Positions 24,947 through 32,983 of a stretch of DNA of 34,041 nt are shown in pieces (the stretch's first letter is position 1; each line of letters begins with the position of its first letter). The notes beneath the pieces are model-generated. The model was given only the letters and a program-made list of their open reading frames with translations. It was not told the origin of the DNA and searched no databases. Location: positions 1 to 34,041 of the forward strand of contig CACHBY010000007.1 in NCBI GenBank assembly GCA_902578175.1, in the 5' to 3' direction. Origin of the DNA: an uncultured Pelagibacteraceae bacterium. Its GTDB lineage: Bacteria > Pseudomonadota > Alphaproteobacteria > Pelagibacterales > Pelagibacteraceae. The position numbers and the translations under genes were made by a program.

Positions 24947-26121
24947 TTTATAAATTTTAATGCCTGTTTTATATCATTTATTATGTCTTTTGGATCTTCA
25001 AGTCCAACATGCATCCTTATTATATGTTCATCTTTATTTATATGTGTAAATTGTCTCTTACCTAGTGCTTGGTTTGTTTGATAAAGTGCTAAGCTTTCGA
25101 ACCCCCCCCAACTAAATCCATACCCAAAAAGTTTTAAAGAATTAACAAATTTTAACACTGAGTTTTTATTTTTTGATTTTATTTTAAATCCTAATAAACC
25201 CGATGCTCCAGAATAATATTTTTTCCATAATTTATAATTTTGAATACTTTTTTTATATGGATAAAAAACTTTAATTATTTTTTTCTGTTTTGACAAAAAC
25301 TTAGAGACTTTAAGTGCATTTTCCTGATGTTTTTCTAATCTTACATCTAAAGTACGAATACCTCTTAGAATTAAATAAGCATCATCAGGACCTAATCTTA
25401 ATCCTGAAACTTTATGAGTTGCTTCTACTAATTTAAAAACTCGTTTACTTATAGCTAAACTGCCACCCATTACATCTGAGTGACCAGAATAATACTTTGT
25501 TGCAGAGACAATCGACATATCAAAACCTAGCTTTATTGGTTTCAGAAAATAAGGTGTTCCCCAAGTATTATCTATGGCTGTATAAATTTTATTTTTTTTT
25601 GCCAATGCAACTATTTTAGATAAATCTTGAAATTCAAAAGTGTTACTTCCAGGATTTTCAACAAAAATAAGCTTTGTTTTGTTTGTAATTTTACTTTTTA
25701 GATCATTTAAGTCATTTGGATTATAAAATGTTGCTCTGATATTAAATTTTTTAAGGTATGTTTCTGTTAAAAGTCTTGATGGCGAGTAAACTGAGTCTGT
25801 AACAAGTATTTCATCATCTGGTTTCACAACGCTTAACACACCAAGAAATATTGCACCAAAACCAGTGGGGGTTAGATAAACCTTATAACATTCTTCAATT
25901 TTTCTTAAAATTTGTTGTAAAGCATATGTTGTGGATGTGCCCTGTCGACCATAATCAAAATTTCCACTTACTGGGTCTTTCAAATATTTATTCTGAGTTT
26001 TTTTAATATCCTGTATAGATTTAAAAATAATAGTAGAAGCTCTAACCACAGGAGGATTTACTGACTGATTATGAAAATCTTTAGCTGTATGTTTCAGGAA
26101 AGTCTTGAAGGAATTACCCAT
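24943..26121 (-). CDS. metC: Cystathionine beta-lyase (Cys/Met metabolism PLP enzyme)
   Basis: This 392-aa PLP enzyme of the gamma family probably cleaves cystathionine to homocysteine, pyruvate and ammonia in methionine synthesis. The PLP lysine is K209 in SATKYYSGHSDVMGG, which reads like MetC rather than MetB or methionine gamma-lyase. YGRQGTSTTYAL (57-68) and DNTWGTP (184-190) are further family motifs. A general cysteine/cystathionine desulfhydrase activity is possible. It is the first gene of a minus-strand run into the MFS and pab genes. No SAM-V or other known riboswitch shape was recognised in the short upstream gap. Confidence 0.82.
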   Translation of the reverse strand: MGNSFKTFLKHTAKDFHNQSVNPPVVRASTIIFKSIQDIKKTQNKYLKDPVSGNFDYGRQGTSTTYALQQILRKIEECYKVYLTPTGFGAIFLGVLSVVKPDDEILVTDSVYSPSRLLTETYLKKFNIRATFYNPNDLNDLKSKITNKTKLIFVENPGSNTFEFQDLSKIVALAKKNKIYTAIDNTWGTPYFLKPIKLGFDMSIVSATKYYSGHSDVMGGSLAISKRVFKLVEATHKVSGLRLGPDDAYLILRGIRTLDVRLEKHQENALKVSKFLSKQKKIIKVFYPYKKSIQNYKLWKKYYSGASGLLGFKIKSKNKNSVLKFVNSLKLFGYGFSWGGFESLALYQTNQALGKRQFTHINKDEHIIRMHVGLEDPKDIINDIKQALKFIK

Positions 26122-26193
26122 AATAAATTTGATATGTTATTAAGACAATGCTATATCCCATGAAAAACGTCAATAAAATTAAAATAGGACTGA

Positions 26194-26277
26194 ATGAGTT
26201 ACCCAAAGAAACATAGAGGCCGAAGAAAACAAGGGTCTAAAAAAAGAAGAGCTAAAAGAAAAAATAAGAAGAAATAA
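26194..26277 (+). CDS. Very basic 27-aa micro-protein (candidate)
   Basis: A complete ORF with a good AGGA four nt before the ATG sits in the 164-bp gap between metC and mnmA. It encodes MSYPKKHRGRRKQGSKKRRA plus KRKNKKK, 27 residues of which about 17 are Lys, Arg or His, without acidic residues. No family can be named, but size and charge recall the tiny ribosome-associated proteins of bacteria (Thx, bS22 or COX24-like). An RNA-binding role is an inference. It is divergent from metC and convergent with mnmA. Confidence 0.55.
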   Translation: MSYPKKHRGRRKQGSKKRRAKRKNKKK

Positions 26278-26284
26278 TTCTTCT
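26267..26284. terminator. Candidate bidirectional terminator between the micro-ORF and mnmA
   Basis: A perfect 7-bp stem AGAAGAA (26267-26273) and TTCTTCT (26278-26284) closes on a 4-nt loop at the meeting point of the plus-strand 27-aa ORF and the minus-strand mnmA. It contains the micro-ORF stop codon. The stem is A+T-rich and has no long T run, so it would be a weak terminator at best. Confidence 0.33.
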
Positions 26285-26285
26285 G

Positions 26286-27404
26286 CTATTCTTTAATCCA
26301 ACCACCACCAAGCACTTTGTGGCCAAACTGGTCTTTACGATAAAAAACACATGCCTGACCAGGTGAAATACCATCTTCAGGAATTGATAAATTAACTCTA
26401 GCATTATTGTTATCTATAAGATCAACTTTTGCTTTTAGAAGACTTCCAGTAGATCTAACTTTAACAAATAAATTTTGATCTAAATCCTCTTTGTTAGTTA
26501 ATAAATTTATTTCTTTTAAAGAAATTGTTTTTTTTCCAAGTTTTTCTTTAGGTCCAACGATTATTTCATTTTTATCCGAATTTATCTTTAACACATAAAG
26601 GGCTTCTTTATCTGAAACTTTAATTCCTTTTCTTTGACCAATTGTGAAATTAATAATTCCGTCATGAACACCAATTACCTCACCTTCTAAATTTTTTATA
26701 TTTCCTTTCTGAAAGGAGTCTGGTCTAAACTTTTGTATTACTGAAGCATAATCACCATTTGGTACAAAACAGATGTCTTGGCTATCGGGTTTATCAGCAA
26801 CGTTTAAATCTAAATTTTTTGCAATTTCTCTAGTTTTGTCTTTTAACATTCCACCTAATGGAAATCTTAAATAATCTAATTGTTCTCTGGTTGTGTTGAA
26901 TAAAAAATAACTTTGGTCTCTATTTTCATCTATTGCTCTATACATGTTTGTAGTTTTATTTTCTGTAATACTTTTTACATAATGGCCTGTAACTAGCGCA
27001 TCCGCTTTAAGTTCTTTTGAAACTTCAAATAAATCTTTAAATTTTACAGTTTGATTACATTGAACACATGGAATTGGAGTTTCACCTTTCAAATAACTCT
27101 CAACAAATTTATCTATAACACCTTGTTTAAACTTATCTTGATAATATAAAATTTTATGTTCTATACCTAACTTTTGTGCAACACGTTTAGCATCCATTAT
27201 ATCTTGACCTGAACAACACTGTTTAGACGCAGCTACTTCCTTACCATCATCATAAAGTTTTAGAGTTATACCAATTACATTATAACCTTCCTTTTTCATA
27301 ATTCCTGCAACAGTCGAAGAATCTACTCCACCCGACATTGCAACAACTACGGTAGTATCTGAGGGTTTTTTATCTAAACCAATAAAATTCAAATCTTTAT
27401 TCAT
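26286..27404 (-). CDS. mnmA: tRNA-specific 2-thiouridylase
   Basis: This 372-aa enzyme thiolates U34 of tRNA Lys, Glu and Gln, using ATP and sulfur relayed from a cysteine desulfurase. The PP-loop SGGVDSS is at 24-30. The catalytic pair is C116 (in PCVQCN) and C212 (in [13 protein letters not shown]), and the C-terminal barrel ends with SPGQACVFY and GGGWI. The protein is full length. The start lies 41 bp from the divergent DUF3553-type gene. A TATAAA box ends about 8 nt from the ATG, with no Shine-Dalgarno sequence, suggesting a short or absent leader. Confidence 0.94.
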   Translation of the reverse strand: MNKDLNFIGLDKKPSDTTVVVAMSGGVDSSTVAGIMKKEGYNVIGITLKLYDDGKEVAASKQCCSGQDIMDAKRVAQKLGIEHKILYYQDKFKQGVIDKFVESYLKGETPIPCVQCNQTVKFKDLFEVSKELKADALVTGHYVKSITENKTTNMYRAIDENRDQSYFLFNTTREQLDYLRFPLGGMLKDKTREIAKNLDLNVADKPDSQDICFVPNGDYASVIQKFRPDSFQKGNIKNLEGEVIGVHDGIINFTIGQRKGIKVSDKEALYVLKINSDKNEIIVGPKEKLGKKTISLKEINLLTNKEDLDQNLFVKVRSTGSLLKAKVDLIDNNNARVNLSIPEDGISPGQACVFYRKDQFGHKVLGGGWIKE

Positions 27405-27445
27405 AAGGTGGTATTTATACTTATTTACAATATAAGTTAAATTAA

Positions 27446-27616
27446 ATGATTTTAGATTATGAACCAGGTGACAAAGTCACTAATCCTCAAAAAAAAGAAT
27501 GGGGAATTGGGCAAGTGCAATCTATAATTAACGATAAAGTGACAGTTAACTTTGAAAATGCAGGAAAAAAAGTGATTAACGCAAAAAACGTTGAATTAAA
27601 AAAATTAGGAAAATGA
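27446..27616 (+). CDS. Small DUF3553-type protein
   Basis: This 56-aa protein begins [20 protein letters not shown] and continues [20 protein letters not shown], a small beta-barrel (SH3/CarD-like) pattern found in DUF3553 proteins of alphaproteobacteria. Its function is unknown; similar folds bind nucleic acid or RNA polymerase. It starts 41 bp from mnmA on the opposite strand, and its TGA overlaps the ATG of the cysQ-like gene (ATGA), so it is translated together with that phosphatase. Confidence 0.72.
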   Translation: MILDYEPGDKVTNPQKKEWGIGQVQSIINDKVTVNFENAGKKVINAKNVELKKLGK

Positions 27617-28383
27617 AGGTGAACTTAAAAGAGATTGTTGAAAATTTAATTGATAATTTTTTAGAGGCTGGAGATTTAGCTATAGAATTAAGAAAGAAGG
27701 GTTTGATAAAAAAAATAAAATCAGACAATACACCAGTAAGTAATGGTGATTTAGAAGTAAATAAACTTATATCAAAAAAAATTACTGAGGTTACTCCAAA
27801 TTTACCTATCATTTCAGAGGAGACCTCTGAAAATAAAGATAACCAAAATTTAAAAGATTTCTGGCTTGTTGATCCTATTGATGGAACATATGATTATATT
27901 AATAATTTAGAAGAATTTACCATTAATGCTGGTTTAATTATAAATAATAGACCTGTTGCTGGATTAATAAATGCTCCAGCAAAAAAAAGAATGTTTTATT
28001 CATTTGAAAAAGGTAATGCTTTTGAGTTTAGTAACGGTAAAAAAATAAACTTAAATAATTTACCTGCTAAAAAAACAGAAAATTTAAAATTTATTTCATA
28101 CTCAACTAAAATAAAGCCTGAAATTCAAAAAATTTATGATGATTTAGGAGTAAAAGAAAATATTAGAATGAAAAGTTCTCTAAAATTCTGTGTCGTTGCT
28201 GCTGGTGAATACGATGGTTATGTTGCTGAACCCAGAGCATATGAGTGGGATATAGCAGCTGGTCATGCAATTTTAGAACATTCAGGTGGAACTGTAACTG
28301 ATTTTGAGGGAAATGAAATTTTGTACGGTAAAAAAGATTTAAAAAATCCAAGTATAATTTTGAAAAATAAAAATATTTTATAA
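27613..28383 (+). CDS. cysQ: CysQ-type 3'(2'),5'-bisphosphate nucleotidase (inositol monophosphatase family)
   Basis: This 256-aa protein has the metal-binding motifs of the inositol monophosphatase fold: SEETSE (69-74), DPIDGTYDYINN (89-100) and the C-terminal WDIAAGHAILEHSGGTV (about 210-226). CysQ proteins hydrolyse 3'-phosphoadenosine 5'-phosphate to AMP in sulfur metabolism; an inositol or other sugar phosphatase is the alternative. Given the sulfur genes elsewhere in the window the CysQ call is reasonable, though the enzyme also has housekeeping roles. It is sandwiched with overlaps between the DUF3553-type gene and a 47-aa membrane ORF. Confidence 0.8.
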   Translation: MKVNLKEIVENLIDNFLEAGDLAIELRKKGLIKKIKSDNTPVSNGDLEVNKLISKKITEVTPNLPIISEETSENKDNQNLKDFWLVDPIDGTYDYINNLEEFTINAGLIINNRPVAGLINAPAKKRMFYSFEKGNAFEFSNGKKINLNNLPAKKTENLKFISYSTKIKPEIQKIYDDLGVKENIRMKSSLKFCVVAAGEYDGYVAEPRAYEWDIAAGHAILEHSGGTVTDFEGNEILYGKKDLKNPSIILKNKNIL

Positions 28384-28526
28384 TGGATGAAAAATTAAGA
28401 ATAATATTGATAATTATTGTTTCAGTATCAATTTTTGGATTGTTAGTATTTATTTGCGTAAAAAATTACATAAGAAATAAAATAAATCACCTTGTTAAAG
28501 AAGAAAAAGATAAAAATTCAAAGTAG
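28383..28526 (+). CDS. Small single-span membrane protein of unknown function
   Basis: The ATG overlaps the cysQ stop by one base (TAATG). The 47-residue product starts MDEKLRIILIIIVSVSIFGL, carries a single hydrophobic helix (about 7-26) and then a basic, charged tail (NYIRNKINHLVKEEKDK). The coupled start and membrane-protein layout support translation. Its final bases overlap the 3' end of recX on the other strand by 9 bp. No family was recognised. Confidence 0.55.
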   Translation: MDEKLRIILIIIVSVSIFGLLVFICVKNYIRNKINHLVKEEKDKNSK

Positions 28527-28925
28527 ATTTATTATTTTTAAATATTCATCTTTTTCTATATCCATTACCTTTTTAGATGTTTCAAAATCAAATCCATTTC
28601 TTGCAAGTAGAGATATATCTTTTTTGTAAAATAAAGTTCTATTATCCTCTGCTCTTGATGGACCAATTCTTTTTTTTTTACATAATTTTATTGCTGAAAA
28701 AAAATCCTGATCAGAATTATCTTTCTTAATTTTTTCAACTGTATCTTTAATAAATGTTTCATTAATTCCTTTTCCAATTAAATAATTTCTAATCTTATTA
28801 ATTGAGTTTCCTCTTTGAATCATACTTTTAGCTTTACTTTCAGAATAAAATTGATCATTTATAAATCTATTTTTTTCTAGGTCAGACAAAACAAAATCAA
28901 AGATATAAGAAATAAAATAATTCAA
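28518..28925 (-). CDS. recX: RecX-family regulator lacking the N-terminal repeat
   Basis: This 135-aa protein matches RecX, the RecA modulator built of three-helix repeats. FVLSDLEKNRFINDQFYSE (11-29) and the RGNSINKIRNYLIGKGIN segment (38-55) correspond to the second repeat, and LARNGFDFETSKKVM (107-121) to the third. The protein starts where residue ~55 of E. coli RecX would align, so the first repeat is absent. The only usable start is a TTG at 28923-28925, upstream of which the frame reaches a TGA without another strong start. The 5' end overlaps the moaD frame on the other strand. A loss of about 50 residues is inferred; RecA binding could be impaired. Confidence 0.7.
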   Translation of the reverse strand: MNYFISYIFDFVLSDLEKNRFINDQFYSESKAKSMIQRGNSINKIRNYLIGKGINETFIKDTVEKIKKDNSDQDFFSAIKLCKKKRIGPSRAEDNRTLFYKKDISLLARNGFDFETSKKVMDIEKDEYLKIINLL

Positions 28926-29078
28926 TACGTAGAGCAGAAATTTAACGGAAATGAAAACTATAAAAAAATTGTTAACTCTTCAGCTTTTTGCTCAGAAAAA
29001 AATAATATTGTTAGCGACAATTATAAAATCACAAATAATGAAAAAATTGGTATTATACCTCCAATCGGAGGAGGTTAA
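28881..29078 (+). CDS. moaD: MoaD-like molybdopterin synthase small subunit, 5' end unresolved
   Basis: The frame ends in IGIIPPIGGG and TAA at 29076-29078, the Gly-Gly tail that MoaD must carry as a thiocarboxylate for molybdopterin synthesis, and the TAA overlaps the moaE ATG (TAATG). The 65 codons since the last in-frame stop (TAG at 28878-28880) include a helix like that of MoaD (DIRNKIIQYVEQKF) and the central strand region (VNSSAFCSEKNNIVSDNYKI). No ATG, GTG, TTG or CTG occurs in them, and the first beta strand and loop (about 25 residues) are missing. It may start at a rare codon, be truncated, or carry a nonsense mutation: a TTG at 28851 reads in frame through the TAG. Confidence 0.55.
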   Translation, partial: VRQNKIKDIRNKIIQYVEQKFNGNENYKKIVNSSAFCSEKNNIVSDNYKITNNEKIGIIPPIGGG

Positions 29079-29530
29079 TGCTTCATACTGACATTGTAGA
29101 TAGTAAAATTAAAAAATTATCATTAACTGATGCAGAAAAATTTATAGCATCCAATGATTTTGGAGCTTCGTTAATTTTTAGTGGAACAGTTCGTAATCAA
29201 AACAATAATAAAAGTGTTTTAGGTATTACATATGACAGTCATGATGCTTTGGTAATTAAGAGTTTTGAAGAAATTTATAATGAGGCTGAACAAAAACTAA
29301 ATATTAAGAATAAGAGTGTTTTTATTGAACATGCTAAAGGTTACTTAAATTTAGGTGAAATTAGTATCATAATAGCAGTTGCATGTAGGCATAGAGATGA
29401 GGCTTATGTTTTGTCAAGATATATTATAGAAGAAATCAAAAAAAGATCTCCTATATGGAAAAAAGAACATTACACAAATAATCAAAGTGACTGGTTAAAA
29501 GGTAACCCTATAGTAAATGAAAAAAATTAA
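29078..29530 (+). CDS. moaE: Molybdopterin synthase catalytic subunit
   Basis: This 150-aa protein inserts sulfur from MoaD thiocarboxylate into precursor Z (cPMP) to form molybdopterin. GTVRN (36-40) and the active-site SPIWKKEHY (K128 and K129) are conserved, as is ACRHRDEAY (102-110). The length is typical. Its start overlaps the moaD stop by one base, and its last 23 bp overlap the 3' end of the convergent rseP gene. Other molybdenum-cofactor genes are not in the window. Confidence 0.88.
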   Translation: MLHTDIVDSKIKKLSLTDAEKFIASNDFGASLIFSGTVRNQNNNKSVLGITYDSHDALVIKSFEEIYNEAEQKLNIKNKSVFIEHAKGYLNLGEISIIIAVACRHRDEAYVLSRYIIEEIKKRSPIWKKEHYTNNQSDWLKGNPIVNEKN

Positions 29531-30455
29531 TTAACCCTAGACTTATCGAGATATAAGCCATCATACTAATGAAAGCTAACACTCCAAAGGTTGCAACTTG
29601 CCCTGATATCTTTGCAATCCTTATAGGTCCACCAAGCTGAGAGGTATCTGCTTTCCCCATGATCATTCCGCCAATGTATTTTAAAGAGGAAACACTTACG
29701 AAATAGACCTCGTTTGATGCATGGTACAATGCTTGTGCTGGACCTAATTTAACATGATTAATTTTATCATTGTAAGCACTTAATTTTATACCAACCATTC
29801 TTTTATTTATTTTATTTCCCAAGCCATCTTCACCTTCAACGATGTTTGGTTTTACTTTTAAGATTAATTCTTCATATGAACGCTTAACTTTGAAATCTAT
29901 AAAGTCACTTGTTGACATTGTGATATATTTAGAAACTTCCATGATACTTTTAACTTCATTACCATCAATTTCTAAAATTATATCTTGGTTTTTTAATCCC
30001 CCAACCATTGCGGGGCTATCTTTTTGCACTTCACTGATAACAGCTGGAGTAAAATCTTTTCCAACAAAAGTATAAATACAAAAGAAAATTGCCAAAGCTA
30101 ATAGAAAATTTGCTAACGGGCCACCAAAAACAATTAATACTCTTTGATATAAAGGTTTTAAGATAAATAATTTATCTCGTTCCTCTTCATTATATTTTTC
30201 TAAAATCTCTTCATGATCAGCTTGTGAATAAACATTACGATCACCAAAAAACTTAACATATCCACCTAAGGGAATAGCACACACTTTCCATCTAGTTCCA
30301 TGTTTGTCATTCCAACCAAACAGCTCTTTTCCAAATCCAATAGAAAAATCAGTAACTCCTACACCATATTTTCTTGCAAAATAATAGTGTCCATATTCGT
30401 GAATAAATACGACTACCAAAATCAGAATTAAAAAAGGTATTATATAACTAAGCAT
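29508..30455 (-). CDS. rseP: RseP-type site-2 protease (M50) lacking the C-terminal LDGG segment
   Basis: This 315-aa intramembrane metalloprotease homologue has the first active-site motif HEYGH (19-23) in its first helix, the PLGGYVKFFGD segment (about 62-72), and one PDZ domain around 120-200. It continues to LGLINFF and then stops after HLL. In normal RseP this point reads NLLPIPxLDGG and continues for about 55 more residues, supplying the third zinc ligand and the last helix. That part is missing, so proteolysis is unlikely unless the enzyme works differently. The 3' end overlaps moaE by 23 bp. The usual neighbours of rseP (dxr, bamA) are absent, which could point to a displaced or second copy. 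Confidence 0.75.
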   Translation of the reverse strand: MLSYIIPFLILILVVVFIHEYGHYYFARKYGVGVTDFSIGFGKELFGWNDKHGTRWKVCAIPLGGYVKFFGDRNVYSQADHEEILEKYNEEERDKLFILKPLYQRVLIVFGGPLANFLLALAIFFCIYTFVGKDFTPAVISEVQKDSPAMVGGLKNQDIILEIDGNEVKSIMEVSKYITMSTSDFIDFKVKRSYEELILKVKPNIVEGEDGLGNKINKRMVGIKLSAYNDKINHVKLGPAQALYHASNEVYFVSVSSLKYIGGMIMGKADTSQLGGPIRIAKISGQVATFGVLAFISMMAYISISLGLINFFHLL

Positions 30456-30534
30456 TAATTAGCTTTTTAAATGAATAAATGACTATTAACAACCTAACAA
30501 TCATCAGTAATATTGACGCTTTTTGTCTTAATAA

Positions 30535-31881
30535 TTAAATATTGAATTTATCTTTAAATCTATAAAACCAGACTGCTAATTTAAAATAAAATAATCTTAA
30601 TTGTGGAAAAATAAATTTCTTAGGTAAACCCTTGTAAATTGTTGAAATATCTAAGTCTTTACTGTTCGAAGAAAAAACTAACTTAGACAATTGTTTTCCA
30701 GTCCATGGTGCAGCACTTACCCCTACACCACTATAACCAAATCCATAATAAATCTCTTCATTATCTATTTTGCCAATTGAAGGGGTAAGCTTTTGAGACA
30801 ATGCAATCAATCCACGCCAATTATAATCAATTGTTAAATTGTTCCATTTTGGAAAAATATTTTTTAAAAATTTTTCCATATCATTTGCTCTATTTAAATT
30901 TGATTGATCACTACCTTCAAAATCTCCTCTAGTTCCAAACAAAATTCGATTGTCAGGTAACTTTCGATAATAATATAAAAGGTTTTTTGAATTAGCTATT
31001 GGAGCATAAGTATTAAAGTTATGTAAGCTAAGCTCTTCATTTGTAAGTGGTCTTGTTACAATAATATTTGAAATAACAGGTAATACTCTTCCATCCATTT
31101 CAGGAATTAATCCTTCCTGATAAAATCCATTAGTTGCAACCACAATTTTTTTTGCTTTTATTGAGCCTTCACTAGTTCTTAAAAGATAAGAATCATTTTC
31201 TTTATTAATTTTTTCAACTCTTGTGTGCTCGTAGATTTTTAACTTTATAGATAAAGCATGTTTTGCAAGGCCATTTACAAATTTTAAAGGATTGATTGCA
31301 AATCCAGGTTTATATGAAAATGCTCCAAATTGTTCAGTTCCACCGTGACCTACTTCATCAAATTCTTTTTTAGAATAAACTTTAGTCTCTATACCAAATT
31401 CAGATTTATAAACCTCTGCTTGTTCTTTGATTTGATCAAATTTATTTTTATGATGAGCAACTACAAAGTTATTTTCACCAGTTACATCACAATCAATATT
31501 ATAATTATCAATTAATTCTTTGGTGTAATTAGCTCCTTCAACTGAATTTTTAAAAAATTTTCTAGTTTCCTCTTTTCCATAAACAGTTTGCATTTTTTTA
31601 TAAGACATTTTGCTTGGAGGAAGGCAGCAAAACCCTGCATTACGAGAAGAAGCGCCCCAACCTACTTTTCCAGCCTCGACTAAAACTACATCTAATTTAT
31701 AATTTTCAATTAAATTAATTGCACATAGTAAACCGGTATAACCACCACCTATAACTACTATTTCTGAACTAATATCTTTTTGAAGTTTATCTAAATTTAA
31801 GTTCTCACTTGATGTTGCTTCCCAGTAACTACCAACAGGCTTGTTGAATTGGTATATGTCTGAATGATAAACATTATTCAT
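30535..31881 (-). CDS. FAD-dependent amine oxidoreductase (DAO family), second copy
   Basis: This 448-aa protein is of the gamma-glutamylputrescine oxidase-like DAO group, with GGGYTG at 45-50 and WGASSRNAGFCC (74-85) close after, the common pattern of that group. It would oxidise an amine to an aldehyde with FAD. It is related in layout to the DAO beside xsc but clearly distinct in sequence. The ATG overlaps the YtoQ stop by 4 bp, so the two are co-transcribed. No gamma-glutamyl ligase or aldehyde dehydrogenase is adjacent, and the substrate is not assignable. Confidence 0.85.
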   Translation of the reverse strand: MNNVYHSDIYQFNKPVGSYWEATSSENLNLDKLQKDISSEIVVIGGGYTGLLCAINLIENYKLDVVLVEAGKVGWGASSRNAGFCCLPPSKMSYKKMQTVYGKEETRKFFKNSVEGANYTKELIDNYNIDCDVTGENNFVVAHHKNKFDQIKEQAEVYKSEFGIETKVYSKKEFDEVGHGGTEQFGAFSYKPGFAINPLKFVNGLAKHALSIKLKIYEHTRVEKINKENDSYLLRTSEGSIKAKKIVVATNGFYQEGLIPEMDGRVLPVISNIIVTRPLTNEELSLHNFNTYAPIANSKNLLYYYRKLPDNRILFGTRGDFEGSDQSNLNRANDMEKFLKNIFPKWNNLTIDYNWRGLIALSQKLTPSIGKIDNEEIYYGFGYSGVGVSAAPWTGKQLSKLVFSSNSKDLDISTIYKGLPKKFIFPQLRLFYFKLAVWFYRFKDKFNI

Positions 31882-32330
31882 TTATCAAGTGAACCACTTA
31901 ATACATATTTTAATATTCTAACTGCTTGTTTTTGATCTGAAGCAACAGCAGCTGCAGCAGCATCCACTTCTTTTAAAGCATGTTGGTGCTCTTCATTGTG
32001 AATAATAATTATTGATTTATTTAAAGCGGCCGCATACCCCGCATCAAATGCAGCATTCCATTGTTTGTATTTTTCACCAAATTTAACAATAATCACATCA
32101 CAATCTTTAATGGTTTTTTTAGTTCTAATTGAATTGATATTAGCTCCTTTTCGATCTTTCCAAAAATTTTTCTCTTCAGGACCTAAAATTTCAACACCAC
32201 AATCATCTGAGGATGCATGATCCGTTACAGGAGATGAGAATTGTATGTCTAAATTTTGTTTTTTACATTCATCAATGATTTCATCACGCCAGTTAGTATG
32301 AATTTCTCCTGCTAAATATACTTTCAACAT
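31878..32330 (-). CDS. YtoQ-family protein
   Basis: This 150-aa protein starts at the ATG at 32328-32330; GGAG lies 6 nt upstream, which favours it over a TTG one codon earlier. The sequence (MLKVYLAGEIHTNWRDEI..., then FSSPVTDHASSDDCG and VKFGEKYKQWNAAFDAGYAA) fits the YtoQ family, which looks like the nucleoside 2-deoxyribosyltransferase fold. Its biochemical function is not established. It leads a two-gene unit with the second DAO oxidoreductase. Confidence 0.85.
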   Translation of the reverse strand: MLKVYLAGEIHTNWRDEIIDECKKQNLDIQFSSPVTDHASSDDCGVEILGPEEKNFWKDRKGANINSIRTKKTIKDCDVIIVKFGEKYKQWNAAFDAGYAAALNKSIIIIHNEEHQHALKEVDAAAAAVASDQKQAVRILKYVLSGSLDK

Positions 32331-32414
32331 CAATATCTCCTAAAACTTAATTTTTTTATACAATATTATCTTTAATTTCATTTAAAAAAAAATAGATTAT
32401 ATTATAAATTAATT

Positions 32415-32900
32415 ATGCCGTCATTTGATGTAATAAGCAAAATTAATTATCAAGAATTTGATAATGCTTTAGCAAATTGCTTAAGAGAAATTAGCAACAG
32501 ATATGATTTTAAAGGGCTTCACATCACTATAGAGCGAAAAAATAAATCAGTTACCACCAATGCTCCTGATGAATTAAAATTAAAACAAATCAATGAATTA
32601 TTACAAACACATTTAGTAAGAAGAAAAGTAGATCCAAGAGTTTTGGAAATAAAAAGTTCAGAGGGTGCTTCAGGTGGGGCAATTCGACAAGTAAGTGAAC
32701 TTAAAGAAGGTATTAGCCAAGAAAATGCTAAAAAGGTAATTGCAGACATTAAAAAACTAAAACTTAAAATTCAGATTAAAATTCAAGGTGATGAGTTAAG
32801 AGTAGATGGAAAAAAAAGAGATGATCTTCAAGAAGCTATGGCTGCAATTAAAACTATTGATATTGGGCTTCCAATAGACTTTGTTAACTTTAGAGATTAA
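32415..32900 (+). CDS. YajQ-family (UPF0234) nucleotide-binding protein
   Basis: This 161-aa protein matches YajQ throughout: PSFDVISKINYQEFDNALAN at the start, EISNRYDFKG (26-35), and the DDLQEAMAAI and LPIDFVNFRD end. YajQ proteins bind nucleic acids or tRNA, and some bind cyclic-di-GMP; the role in this organism is not known. It is divergent from ytoQ over an 81-bp A+T-rich gap and precedes the helicase gene by 83 bp. Confidence 0.9.
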   Translation: MPSFDVISKINYQEFDNALANCLREISNRYDFKGLHITIERKNKSVTTNAPDELKLKQINELLQTHLVRRKVDPRVLEIKSSEGASGGAIRQVSELKEGISQENAKKVIADIKKLKLKIQIKIQGDELRVDGKKRDDLQEAMAAIKTIDIGLPIDFVNFRD

Positions 32901-32983
32901 TCCTCTCAAACTATTTATTGTAATTGGTCCAAAAAGATATAATCAGACACTCAACTACTTAAATATATATCATTCCCAACATA

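Noticed and set aside
26122..26193. Possible SAM-type riboswitch upstream of metC
   Set aside because: The gap is short, A+T-rich and shows no pseudoknot or stem arrangement that I could recognise.
28851..28880. TTG-started frame leading through a TAG into moaD, with IFF*VRQ resembling the MoaD first strand
   Set aside because: Not adopted as the moaD start: the stretch is antisense to conserved RecX sequence and the match is short and low in complexity. It is kept only as one explanation of the missing start.
32901..32983. Terminator after the YajQ gene
   Set aside because: The only hairpin (AGAG with CTCT) has a 4-bp stem and no T run.
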